A program made the position numbers and the translations under genes. DNA of 64,000 bases. Origin: Klebsiella indica (GTDB taxonomy: Bacteria > Pseudomonadota > Gammaproteobacteria > Enterobacterales > Enterobacteriaceae). Each line of letters begins with the position of its first letter. Within the stretch, counting starts at the first letter, position 1. Below, piece by piece: positions 56,153 to 64,000 of this stretch. The notes beneath the pieces were generated by a model. The model was not told where the DNA came from. It saw only the letters and a list, made by a program, of their open reading frames with translations, and did not search any database. The stretch spans positions 1 to 64,000 of the forward strand of contig NZ_VCHQ01000019.1 of the NCBI RefSeq assembly GCF_005860775.1. The letters are read 5' to 3'.

Positions 56153-56596
56153 ATGAAGAATACAACGTTCTATATTCTGGACAATGACACCATCGTTGAT
56201 GGCCTGAGCGCCGTTGAACAACTGGTGTGCGACATTGCCGCAGAACGTTGGCGCAGTGGTAAACGCGTGCTGATTGCCTGTGAAGACGACCAACAGGCCA
56301 TCCGCCTGGATGAAGCGCTGTGGGCAAGACCGCCGGAGAGTTTTGTTCCGCATAATCTGTCGGGAGAAGGCCCTGCAGGCGGTGCACCAGTGGAGATCGC
56401 CTGGCCGCAGAAACGCAACAGCAGCCCGCGGGATATTCTGATCAGCCTGCGGCTAAACTTTGCAGATTTTGCCACCGCTTTCACAGAAGTGATAGACTTC
56501 GTCCCCTATGAAGATTCTTTGAAGCAACTGGCGCGCGAACGCTATAAAGCGTACCGCATGGCTGGTTTCAACCTGAACACGGCAACCTGGAAATAA
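56153..56596 (+). CDS. holC: HolC, DNA polymerase III chi subunit
   Basis: A 147-residue chi subunit linking the clamp loader to SSB. It begins [20 protein letters not shown], just as E. coli HolC. The frame opens at 56120, but the ATG at 56153 gives the family start. The stop overlaps the valS start as TAATG, the conserved coupling. Length equals E. coli's 147. Confidence 0.96.
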   Translation: MKNTTFYILDNDTIVDGLSAVEQLVCDIAAERWRSGKRVLIACEDDQQAIRLDEALWARPPESFVPHNLSGEGPAGGAPVEIAWPQKRNSSPRDILISLRLNFADFATAFTEVIDFVPYEDSLKQLARERYKAYRMAGFNLNTATWK

Positions 56597-59451
56597 TGGA
56601 AAAGACATACAACCCCCAAGATATCGAACAGCCGCTTTACGAGCACTGGGAAAAGCAGGGCTATTTCAAACCCAATGGCGACGAAAGCCAGGAAAGCTTC
56701 TGCATCATGATCCCGCCGCCGAACGTCACCGGCAGTTTGCATATGGGTCATGCCTTTCAGCAAACCATTATGGATACCCTGATCCGCTACCAGCGCATGC
56801 AGGGTAAAAACACCCTGTGGCAGGTCGGTACCGACCACGCGGGGATCGCAACCCAGATGGTGGTTGAGCGCAAAATTGCCGCCGAAGAGGGTAAAACCCG
56901 CCATGATTACGGGCGTGATGCCTTCATCGACAAAATCTGGCAGTGGAAAGCGGAATCCGGCGGCACCATTACCCGTCAGATGCGCCGTCTGGGTAACTCC
57001 GTAGACTGGGCGCGCGAGCGCTTCACCATGGACGAAGGCCTGTCCAACGCGGTGAAAGAAGTGTTTGTCCGCCTGTACAAAGAAGATCTGATCTACCGCG
57101 GCAAGCGTCTGGTCAACTGGGACCCGAAACTGCGCACCGCTATCTCTGACCTGGAAGTGGAAAACCGCGAGTCCAAAGGCTCCATGTGGCACATCCGCTA
57201 CCCGCTGGCTGACGGTGCGAAAACCGCAGACGGTAAAGATTACCTGGTGGTCGCCACCACCCGTCCGGAAACCCTGCTGGGCGATACCGGTGTGGCCGTC
57301 AACCCGGAAGATCCGCGCTATAAAGACCTGATCGGCAAATACGTCATTCTGCCGCTGGTTGACCGCCGCATTCCGATCGTCGGTGATGAACATGCCGATA
57401 TGGAAAAAGGCACCGGCTGTGTGAAGATCACCCCAGCGCACGACTTTAACGACTATGAAGTGGGCCGTCGTCATGCCCTGCCAATGATCAACATCTTCAC
57501 CTTTGATGGCGATATCCGCGAAACTGCGGAAGTGTATGACACCAAAGGCGAAGAGTCCGACGTCTACTCCAGCGACATTCCGGCGGAATTCCAGAAGCTG
57601 GAGCGCTTTGCCGCACGTAAAGCGGTGGTTGCCGCTATCGATGCCCTCGGCCTGCTGGAAGAGATTAAACCGCACGATCTGACCGTACCGTACGGTGACC
57701 GCGGCGGCGTGGTTATCGAACCGATGCTGACCGACCAGTGGTACGTGCGTGCCGACGTGCTGGCAAAACCGGCGGTGGAAGCGGTTGAGAACGGCGATAT
57801 CCAGTTCGTGCCAAAACAGTACGAAAACATGTACTTCTCCTGGATGCGCGATATTCAGGACTGGTGTATCTCCCGTCAGCTGTGGTGGGGCCATCGCATC
57901 CCGGCATGGTATGACAACGACGGCAACGTCTACGTTGGCCGCAGCGAAGACGAAGTGCGTCAGGAAAACAACCTGAGCGCCGACGTTGCCCTGCGCCAGG
58001 ACGACGACGTACTGGACACCTGGTTCTCCTCCGCGCTGTGGACCTTCTCGACGCTCGGCTGGCCGGAAAACACCGACGCGCTGCGTCAGTTCCACCCCAC
58101 CAGCGTGATGGTCTCCGGTTTCGACATTATCTTCTTCTGGATTGCCCGCATGATCATGATGACCATGCACTTCATCAAAGATGAAAACGGCAAGCCGCAG
58201 GTGCCGTTCAAGACCGTCTATATGACCGGTCTGATTCGCGATGACGAAGGGCAGAAAATGTCCAAATCCAAGGGTAACGTTATCGACCCGCTGGATATGG
58301 TTGACGGTATTTCCCTGCCGGAGCTGCTGGAAAAACGTACCGGCAATATGATGCAGCCGCAGCTGGCGGAAAAAATCGCCAAACGTACTGAGAAGCAGTT
58401 CCCGAACGGTATTGAGCCGCACGGCACCGACGCTCTGCGCTTCACCCTGGCGGCGCTGGCCTCTACCGGCCGCGACATCAACTGGGATATGAAGCGTCTG
58501 GAAGGCTACCGTAACTTCTGTAATAAGCTGTGGAACGCCAGCCGCTTTGTGCTGATGAATACCGAAGATCAGGATTGCGGCTTCAACGGCGGCGAGATGA
58601 CCCTGTCGCTGGCGGATCGCTGGATCCTGGCGGAATTCAATCAGACCATCAAAACGTACCGCGAAGCGCTGGACAGCTTCCGCTTCGATATCGCAGCGGG
58701 CATTCTGTACGAGTTCACCTGGAACCAGTTCTGCGACTGGTATCTGGAGCTGACCAAGCCGGTCATGAACGGCGGCTCTGAAGCAGAACTGCGCGGCACC
58801 CGCAACACGCTGGTCACCGTGCTGGAAGGTCTGCTGCGCCTGGCGCACCCGATCATCCCGTTCATCACCGAAACCATCTGGCAGCGTGTGAAAGTGATTT
58901 CCGGCATTACCGCCGACACCATCATGCTACAGCCGTTCCCGCAGTACGATGCCTCCCAGGTGGATGAAGCCGCCCTGGCCGATACCGAATGGCTGAAGCA
59001 GGCGATCGTTGCGGTGCGTAACATCCGTGCGGAAATGAACATCGCGCCGGGTAAACCGCTGGCGCTGCTGCTGCGTGGTTGCAGCGAGGCGGCGATTCGT
59101 CGCGTCAACGACAACCGCAGCTTCCTGCTGAACCTGGCGCGTCTGGAAAGCATCACCGTGCTGCCAGCCGATGACAAAGGGCCGGTTTCCGTGACCAAAA
59201 TCATCGACGGAGCCGAACTGCTGATCCCGATGGCCGGTCTTATCGACAAAGAAGCCGAGCTGGCGCGTCTGGCGAAAGAAGTGGCGAAGGTCGAAGCGGA
59301 AATTGGCCGTATTTCGGGCAAACTGGCGAACGAAGGTTTTGTCGCCCGCGCGCCGGAAGCGGTGATCGCCAAAGAGCGTGAGAAACTGGAAGGCTACGCG
59401 GAAGCGAAAGCGAAGCTGATTGAGCAGCAGGCGGTTATCGCCGCGCTGTAA
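56596..59451 (+). CDS. valS: ValS, valyl-tRNA synthetase
   Basis: A 951-residue class Ia synthetase, same length as in E. coli. The HIGH-type motif is HMGH (49-52), and KMSKS stands in [13 protein letters not shown]1 editing domain follows the first half of the Rossmann fold, and the C-terminal coiled coil (about 880-951) grips the tRNA. It is translationally coupled to holC. The long open frame on the opposite strand is a codon-bias shadow. REP-type sequence follows the stop. Confidence 0.98.
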   Translation: MEKTYNPQDIEQPLYEHWEKQGYFKPNGDESQESFCIMIPPPNVTGSLHMGHAFQQTIMDTLIRYQRMQGKNTLWQVGTDHAGIATQMVVERKIAAEEGKTRHDYGRDAFIDKIWQWKAESGGTITRQMRRLGNSVDWARERFTMDEGLSNAVKEVFVRLYKEDLIYRGKRLVNWDPKLRTAISDLEVENRESKGSMWHIRYPLADGAKTADGKDYLVVATTRPETLLGDTGVAVNPEDPRYKDLIGKYVILPLVDRRIPIVGDEHADMEKGTGCVKITPAHDFNDYEVGRRHALPMINIFTFDGDIRETAEVYDTKGEESDVYSSDIPAEFQKLERFAARKAVVAAIDALGLLEEIKPHDLTVPYGDRGGVVIEPMLTDQWYVRADVLAKPAVEAVENGDIQFVPKQYENMYFSWMRDIQDWCISRQLWWGHRIPAWYDNDGNVYVGRSEDEVRQENNLSADVALRQDDDVLDTWFSSALWTFSTLGWPENTDALRQFHPTSVMVSGFDIIFFWIARMIMMTMHFIKDENGKPQVPFKTVYMTGLIRDDEGQKMSKSKGNVIDPLDMVDGISLPELLEKRTGNMMQPQLAEKIAKRTEKQFPNGIEPHGTDALRFTLAALASTGRDINWDMKRLEGYRNFCNKLWNASRFVLMNTEDQDCGFNGGEMTLSLADRWILAEFNQTIKTYREALDSFRFDIAAGILYEFTWNQFCDWYLELTKPVMNGGSEAELRGTRNTLVTVLEGLLRLAHPIIPFITETIWQRVKVISGITADTIMLQPFPQYDASQVDEAALADTEWLKQAIVAVRNIRAEMNIAPGKPLALLLRGCSEAAIRRVNDNRSFLLNLARLESITVLPADDKGPVSVTKIIDGAELLIPMAGLIDKEAELARLAKEVAKVEAEIGRISGKLANEGFVARAPEAVIAKEREKLEGYAEAKAKLIEQQAVIAAL

Positions 59452-59470
59452 AGATCGTACCAGACTGTTT

Positions 59471-59548
59471 GCCGGATGGCGCTACGCTTATCCGGCCTAC
59501 GGTTTCGGGTAGCCCGGACAAGACGCAGCAGCGCCGACTCCGGGTTAT
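59471..59548. repeat. REP-type sequence after valS
   Basis: GCCGGATGGCGCTACGCTTA followed by TCCGGCCTAC (59471-59500) is a REP unit, and GGGTAGCCCGGACAAG onward (59507-59548) is a second, more decayed one. It lies between valS and yjgM. Confidence 0.8.
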
Positions 59549-59651
59549 CCGCGTTACGCTTCCAACCGCCTGAATTATCGTCGCTTGCACTCCCCCTCCC
59601 GGCAGTGTTATTAACTGCATATGTTCAGCCATTTATGTCATGAGTTTCGCT

Positions 59652-60155
59652 ATGAGTGTGATTTCACCGGTTGCGGCGACATTGCGTCGAATCACCGCTG
59701 ACGATAACCCCGCCATTGCCAGCGTTATCCGCCAGGTTTCCGCTGAATATGGCTTAACCCCCGATAAAGGCTATACGGTGGCCGACCCGAATCTGGATGA
59801 GCTTTTCCAGTTGTACAGCCAGCCGGGCTCTGCCTATTGGGTAGCCGAACAAAATGGCCTGGTCGTTGGCGGTGGCGGAATTGCGCCTCTGACCTGTAGC
59901 GAGCCCGATATTTGCGAGCTACAAAAAATGTATTTTATGGCCTCTGCACGCGGCCACGGGCTGGCAAAGAAGCTGGCGCTGATGGCATTGGATCACGCCC
60001 GCGAACAGGGATTCAAACGCTGCTATCTGGAAACCACCGCCTTCCTTAAAGAAGCGGTTGGTTTATATGAACACCTTGGCTTTAAGCATATCGACGGCCC
60101 GCTGGGCTGCACCGGACATGTTGACTGCGAAGTCAGAATGTTAAAAACGCTGTAG
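59652..60155 (+). CDS. yjgM: YjgM, GNAT-family acetyltransferase
   Basis: A 167-residue GNAT acetyltransferase. Its acetyl-CoA loop is seen around [15 protein letters not shown], and the C-terminal segment [19 protein letters not shown] is typical. E. coli YjgM has 167 residues and the same order of motifs ([21 protein letters not shown]). I use the second ATG (59652) because it gives that length; 59640 is an alternative that adds four residues. Substrate: an O-acetylserine-type role has been proposed for the family, not shown here. Confidence 0.88.
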   Translation: MSVISPVAATLRRITADDNPAIASVIRQVSAEYGLTPDKGYTVADPNLDELFQLYSQPGSAYWVAEQNGLVVGGGGIAPLTCSEPDICELQKMYFMASARGHGLAKKLALMALDHAREQGFKRCYLETTAFLKEAVGLYEHLGFKHIDGPLGCTGHVDCEVRMLKTL

Positions 60156-60308
60156 CACGCCGAAACAACCGCGCCGGTTCATCGAAAAATTGCATCAATC
60201 TAATACAAAAAGAGCATTATTCACGGTAAATTTTCGCTAATACACTGTCTGAGTATTCGCTATTTTTTAGCCTGCCACCGTGGCAGGCATTACTCAGGAT
60301 CGAACATA

Positions 60309-61331
60309 ATGAAAAAACTCCCCTTCCTGCTGACCAGCAGCCTGATTTTTGGCGGCATGGTGTCCAGCGTCTATGCCAACGCGCTTCCGGGTAATACCGA
60401 AGGTGCCCAGATCATGCACGTGGAAAAAACACAGGGCCGTATCGATGCGCTAAACGATATTGTTTACAGCCAGGTTAAAAGCACCGTAGCCGTTCGTCAG
60501 TTGCATATGTCATTGCTGGTGCCATACAACGACGACCTGAAACCGGCAATTGTTTATTTCCCCGGCGGCGGATTCACCGGTTCAGCATGGCATAAGTTTA
60601 TCCAAATGCGCATGGCGCTGGCGGAGGCCGGATTCGTTGTTGCAGCGGCGGAATACCGCACGATTCCCGACACCTTTCCGGCTCCGGTAGTCGATGGTAA
60701 AGCCGCGATTCGTTACCTGCGCGAGCATGCCGCTGAATACGGTATCGACCCGTCCCGCATTGGCGTACTGGGCGACTCCGCCGGCGGCTATCTGGCGCAG
60801 ATGCTGGCGCTGACCAATGGCGATAAATCATTCGACCGTGGCGACAATCTCGCACAATCTTCCGATGTCCAGGCCGCCGCGACGCTGTACGGGATTTCGA
60901 ATTTACTGAACATTGGCGAGGGCTTCCCGGAAGCGATACAAAAAGTGCACCAGTCGCCGGCTGTCACAGAGGCGCTACTGGTAAACGGTAGCGCCTTCCG
61001 CGACTGGCCGGGAGCCACCATCGACAGCGATAAACAGAAAGCGCTGGCCGCCAGCCCAATGGGCCATATTCACGGTAAGAAACCGCCGTTTTTGATTATG
61101 CACGGCAGCGCTGACACGCTGGTCTCGCCGGTACAAAGTAAGCAACTCTATGAAGCGCTGAAAAAGGAGGGTAATCAGGCGGATTACGTGTTGCTGGAAG
61201 GCGCAAACCATGGGGATGATAACTGGTATCAGAAGCCGGTTATTGAACGCGTGGTGAAATGGTTTAAAGCGACTCTCGGCGCGCCGAAAGCCGCCACTGC
61301 GGGGAAAAAAGATAAAAACGCCAATCTGTAG
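60309..61331 (+). CDS. Exported alpha/beta-hydrolase (esterase/lipase type)
   Basis: A 340-residue hydrolase with a signal peptide of about 24 residues (MKKLPFLLTSSLIFGGMVSS, cleavage after YANA), so it is periplasmic. The oxyanion motif is YFPGGGF, the nucleophile serine is in GDSAGGY, and the acid (HGSADTLVSP) and histidine (EGANHGDD) complete the triad. It is of the acetyl-esterase/BD-FAE type. Its substrate is not known; acetylated sugars are one guess. It is a single gene between yjgM and miaE and not part of the K-12 order. Confidence 0.82.
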   Translation: MKKLPFLLTSSLIFGGMVSSVYANALPGNTEGAQIMHVEKTQGRIDALNDIVYSQVKSTVAVRQLHMSLLVPYNDDLKPAIVYFPGGGFTGSAWHKFIQMRMALAEAGFVVAAAEYRTIPDTFPAPVVDGKAAIRYLREHAAEYGIDPSRIGVLGDSAGGYLAQMLALTNGDKSFDRGDNLAQSSDVQAAATLYGISNLLNIGEGFPEAIQKVHQSPAVTEALLVNGSAFRDWPGATIDSDKQKALAASPMGHIHGKKPPFLIMHGSADTLVSPVQSKQLYEALKKEGNQADYVLLEGANHGDDNWYQKPVIERVVKWFKATLGAPKAATAGKKDKNANL

Positions 61332-61369
61332 CGAACACCAGACCGCCGTGGCTAAACGGCGGTCAGCGT

Positions 61370-62128
61370 TCAGGCCGGGACACCGCTATGGAAACGGAAT
61401 TCCGTTTCCGGCGTGTTAATCAACACGGCTTCCGCCTCGCCAAGCTGGCGCACGCGTTCGCGAATATCATCTTCGGCAATCCGCTGCGCCAGATCCAGAT
61501 AGTCCTGATAATGGCGTGCTTCCGAGCGCAGCAGCGACAAATAAAACGTCTGCAGATCATCATCCAGCCATGGCGCCAGCGCGGCAAAACGCTCGCAGGA
61601 GCGGGCTTCGATGTAAGCGCCGCAAATCAGTTTATCAATAAGCATCGCAGGTTCATGAGAACGCACTTCCCGACGCAGCCCGCGCGCATAGCTGCTGGCG
61701 GTAATTTTGACGTAGGGGATATCACGGGAAAGCATGATTTCGCGAACCTGCCAAAAGTGATGCAGCTCTTCTTTGATCAGCAAAATCATGCTGTCGAGTA
61801 GCTGACGCCCCCAGGGATCGTCGGTCTGCGGCATGACGCTTTTATTAATCTGTTTATGCAGCGCGACAAAATCAGGCTCTGACCCGCGTCGCCAGGTGAA
61901 ATCCTCATAGGGCTTCAGGCAGGCCAAAAGCTCATCCGACTCTTCTTTATCCGCCACATATCGACGCACCAGCAGCATGGCGTTTTGCGCCGCCTTTAGC
62001 TCGCATACCATATGGTCCGTCAGCAGCAGCGGGAGATTTTCCGGTTTACGGGCTTCATCGATCCACGCCTGCGGCGTCGGACAATGTAAAAATTCTAAGA
62101 TCGGGGAGAGTATTTGCGGATAATCCAT
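61370..62128 (-). CDS. miaE: MiaE, tRNA-(ms2i6A37) hydroxylase
   Basis: A 252-residue non-haem diiron monooxygenase that hydroxylates ms2i6A37 to ms2io6A37 in tRNA. The ferritin-like iron ligands are in KEELHHFWQVREIM and SEARHYQDYLDLA (two ExxH motifs), with E in SCERFAAL as a further ligand. Length is family-typical. E. coli K-12 lacks miaE; Salmonella and Klebsiella have it at this place. It lies beside rraB. Confidence 0.95.
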   Translation of the reverse strand: MDYPQILSPILEFLHCPTPQAWIDEARKPENLPLLLTDHMVCELKAAQNAMLLVRRYVADKEESDELLACLKPYEDFTWRRGSEPDFVALHKQINKSVMPQTDDPWGRQLLDSMILLIKEELHHFWQVREIMLSRDIPYVKITASSYARGLRREVRSHEPAMLIDKLICGAYIEARSCERFAALAPWLDDDLQTFYLSLLRSEARHYQDYLDLAQRIAEDDIRERVRQLGEAEAVLINTPETEFRFHSGVPA

Positions 62129-62279
62129 TGACGTTCCTTGCTACACACACAATCATTCAGATACATCGCGACGGCAAAGAACACGGCTCCGGGATGAACA
62201 GCGTGCTGTTGCCAACGTGAATGATGATGGATATAAACGACGGCATACCTTGCCGTCGTTTACTTCAACGCAGAAATGC

Positions 62280-62702
62280 TTAGTGGCGAATGCCGTTGTC
62301 GTCGTCCATAAGATCTTCGTCGTCATCACCTTCTTCGTCTTCCCCGTCGGGATCTTCGTAGTAGGTGCCCCAGCCGTCGTACTCAACGTCGTATTTTTCA
62401 GCCAGCGTCATCAGTTGCTCGACCTGGGCATCGATCAGCTCAGCATTCAGCGCAGATTCACTGAGGATATCGCAACAAATAACCATCTCCCCCTCTTCAA
62501 CTTCCAGCTCTTCTGGCTCGGTCACTTCGTAACCCAGTTTGAAGGCTTCAACTGCCACTTTCTCCAGCGTGTCGAAATCATCGGCGGAAAGATGATGTTC
62601 GATGGTGTACAGCGCATCCGGATCGCTGCCATCTTCGAGCAGCTCTTCGATAATCAGACGCGTTTCTTCACGCTGCTCTTCCAGTAGTTCCGGGTTTGCC
62701 AT
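62280..62702 (-). CDS. rraB: RraB, ribonuclease E inhibitor
   Basis: A 140-residue protein that binds RNase E and changes mRNA decay. It begins [21 protein letters not shown]. coli RraB (138) is almost the same, including the highly acidic tail ([16 protein letters not shown]). It is transcribed away from argI. It looks intact. Confidence 0.97.
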   Translation of the reverse strand: MANPELLEEQREETRLIIEELLEDGSDPDALYTIEHHLSADDFDTLEKVAVEAFKLGYEVTEPEELEVEEGEMVICCDILSESALNAELIDAQVEQLMTLAEKYDVEYDGWGTYYEDPDGEDEEGDDDEDLMDDDNGIRH

Positions 62703-62801
62703 GGCTTGTTCCTCATAATATGTCGCGGATACTGCATATTGTCACATACCGCCGTGATTGCCTCCACCTTCTGAGAGAAAGATTTATCGCACGGGGTTGC
62801 A

Positions 62802-62840
62802 AATGAATATTAATACATATAAAGTGAATTTTAATTCAGT
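62802..62840. promoter_or_regulatory. Two ARG boxes (ArgR operator) upstream of argI
   Basis: AATGAATATTAATACATA (62802-62819) and AGTGAATTTTAATTCAGT (62823-62840) fit the 18-bp ARG box and are 3 bp apart, the standard spacing for an ArgR hexamer. They lie 28 bp before the argI start and would cover the promoter. Confidence 0.92.
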
Positions 62841-62867
62841 AAGTGGCCTAAGCCATGTGAGGAAACC

Positions 62868-63872
62868 ATGTCAGCGTTTTATCAGAAGCACTTTTTAAAG
62901 TTACTCGATTTTACCTCTGCCGAAATTACCTCCCTGCTTGAGCTGGCAGCCAGACTCAAAGCAGATAAAAAAAACAATATTGAAGTCCAGCATCTCATCG
63001 GCAAAAACATCGCGCTCATCTTCGAAAAAGACTCGACCCGTACCCGATGCTCTTTCGAAGTTGCCGCATACGATCAGGGCGCTCGCGTAACCTATCTTGG
63101 GCCAAGCGGCAGCCAGATTGGGCATAAAGAGTCCATTAAAGACACCGCCCGCGTGCTGGGACGCATGTATGACGGTATTCAGTACCGCGGCCACGGCCAG
63201 GAAATCGTAGAAACGCTGGCGGAATATGCGGGCGTTCCCGTGTGGAATGGATTGACCAATGAATTTCACCCCACGCAGCTGCTGGCGGATTTGCTGACCA
63301 TGCAGGAACACCTGCCGGGCAAAGCCTTCAATGAGATGACGCTGGTTTACGCTGGCGATGCGCGTAATAACATGGGCAATTCCATGCTGGAAGCCGCCGC
63401 GCTGACGGGGCTGGATTTACGCCTGGTGGCTCCACAGGCATGCTGGCCGGATGCAAGCCTGGTCGCAGAGTGCAAAGCGCTGGCGCAAAAGAACGGCGGC
63501 AATATTACGCTGACTGAAGATATTGCAGCGGGTGTAAAAGGCGCGGACTTTATCTATACCGATGTCTGGGTATCGATGGGCGAAGCCAAAGAGAAATGGG
63601 CAGAGCGCATCGCGCTGTTGCGCGGTTATCAGGTAAATAGCGCGATGATGGCGCTGACCGGCAATCCGCAGGTGAAATTCCTCCACTGCCTGCCCGCATT
63701 CCATGACGATCAGACCACGCTCGGCAAACAGATGGCGGCGGATTATGGCCTGCACGGCGGAATGGAAGTAACCGATGAGGTCTTTGAATCTCCGGCCAGC
63801 ATCGTATTTGACCAGGCGGAAAACCGCATGCACACCATCAAAGCGGTGATGGTGGCAACGCTGGCGAAATAA
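62868..63872 (+). CDS. argI: ArgI, ornithine carbamoyltransferase
   Basis: A 334-residue OTCase that forms citrulline from ornithine and carbamoyl phosphate in arginine biosynthesis. The carbamoyl-phosphate motif is EKDSTRTRC (about 53-60), HPTQLLADL is present, and the ornithine region with the catalytic cysteine is [10 protein letters not shown]. The length fits. Being beside rraB and behind ARG boxes it is argI rather than argF. It is repressed by ArgR. Confidence 0.97.
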   Translation: MSAFYQKHFLKLLDFTSAEITSLLELAARLKADKKNNIEVQHLIGKNIALIFEKDSTRTRCSFEVAAYDQGARVTYLGPSGSQIGHKESIKDTARVLGRMYDGIQYRGHGQEIVETLAEYAGVPVWNGLTNEFHPTQLLADLLTMQEHLPGKAFNEMTLVYAGDARNNMGNSMLEAAALTGLDLRLVAPQACWPDASLVAECKALAQKNGGNITLTEDIAAGVKGADFIYTDVWVSMGEAKEKWAERIALLRGYQVNSAMMALTGNPQVKFLHCLPAFHDDQTTLGKQMAADYGLHGGMEVTDEVFESPASIVFDQAENRMHTIKAVMVATLAK

Positions 63873-63887
63873 TGATAATGCCTTATT

Positions 63888-63924
63888 TATCCGGTCTGCA
63901 GAATATACTCCCGCAGGCCGGATG
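63888..63924. repeat. REP-like hairpin after argI
   Basis: ATCCGGTCTGC (63889-63899) and GCAGGCCGGAT (63913-63923) form an 11-bp stem with one G-T pair. It is 17 bp past the argI stop, in a REP-type sequence, and likely serves as the 3' end of argI and of the convergent tabA-like gene. Confidence 0.75.
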
Positions 63925-63957
63925 AGGCGTTTTGCATCGCGCCCCCGGCAATACGTC

Positions 63958-64000
63958 TTATTCAACCAGCAGCTTCACGACCGCTTTGCGTACCTGAGCT
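63958..64000 (-). CDS. tabA: C-terminus of a TabA (YjgK)-like protein, cut by window edge
   Basis: Only the last 13 or so codons are visible: AQVRKAVVKLLVE then TAA at 63958-63960. This ending, and the place after argI, fit TabA of the YhcH/YjgK/YiaL family, whose members end in a KKxVVKxxV motif. The rest lies outside the window, so the call is a guess from a short tail and the neighbourhood. Confidence 0.5.
   Translation of the reverse strand, partial: AQVRKAVVKLLVE

Noticed and set aside
56542..58848. 768-residue open frame opposite valS
   Set aside because: It is fully antisense to a conserved synthetase, has no ribosome site or domain, and arises from codon bias in a highly expressed gene.

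Overview
The window is a chromosomal segment from a member of the Enterobacteriaceae. The order ahr-leuX on one side and lptG-lptF-pepA-holC-valS-yjgM, miaE, rraB, argI, tabA on the other is the familiar enterobacterial backbone. A gpdQ gene nearly identical to the Klebsiella aerogenes enzyme as I recall it, plus miaE and a myo-inositol cluster, suggest the Klebsiella/Enterobacter/Citrobacter side of the family. The genus cannot be fixed from this sequence alone.

Left third (1-26.9 kb): two integrative elements sit in tandem at the 3' end of leuX (tRNA-Leu, anticodon CAA; 26906-26990, minus strand). The distal island (left edge to about 13540) has a P4-type tyrosine integrase next to a leuX-like att core, then a leftward defence operon: small HTH-like protein, hsdM, hsdS, darT, darG, hsdR and a YgjP-like metallopeptidase gene. 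A type I restriction-modification system thus encloses a DarTG DNA ADP-ribosylation toxin-antitoxin pair. An IS66-family element with a truncated tnpC lies at the left end. The proximal element (about 13524-26905) is a P4-like phage satellite with a second integrase, AlpA regulator, Ash/Icd-like protein, four very small ORFs (three of them apparent paralogues), P4-alpha-like primase-helicase, Ogr/Delta activator, a Psu-like protein and, unusually, its own P2 gpN-like major capsid protein. It also carries three AT-rich genes of unknown function at cargo positions. An iteron-like array inside a perfect 23-bp inverted repeat is a candidate replication origin.

Middle (27-52 kb): where E. coli K-12 carries the idn genes, between ahr and lptG, this genome has a metabolic block. 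It holds (i) an Ugp-like ABC transporter operon with the glycerophosphodiesterase gpdQ, (ii) a xynR(yagI)/yagHGFE cluster for xyloside and xylonate use, and (iii) a myo-inositol catabolic cluster (iolE, iolG, iolD, iolC, iolR, iolB, iolA). A shared box of the form TGAAATATT-ATTTC in front of iolA and iolC, with a partial copy in front of iolD, is a candidate IolR operator. A perfect 17-bp palindrome over the yagE -10 is a candidate XynR operator.

Right (52-64 kb): housekeeping genes for LPS export (lptG, lptF), leucyl aminopeptidase (pepA), DNA polymerase III chi (holC), valyl-tRNA synthetase (valS), an acetyltransferase (yjgM), an exported esterase, tRNA hydroxylase (miaE), RNase E inhibitor (rraB) and ornithine carbamoyltransferase (argI, behind two ARG boxes). 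The window ends inside a tabA-like gene. REP-type repeats separate several of these genes.

All calls come from reading the sequence and recalled family knowledge; no database search was run.
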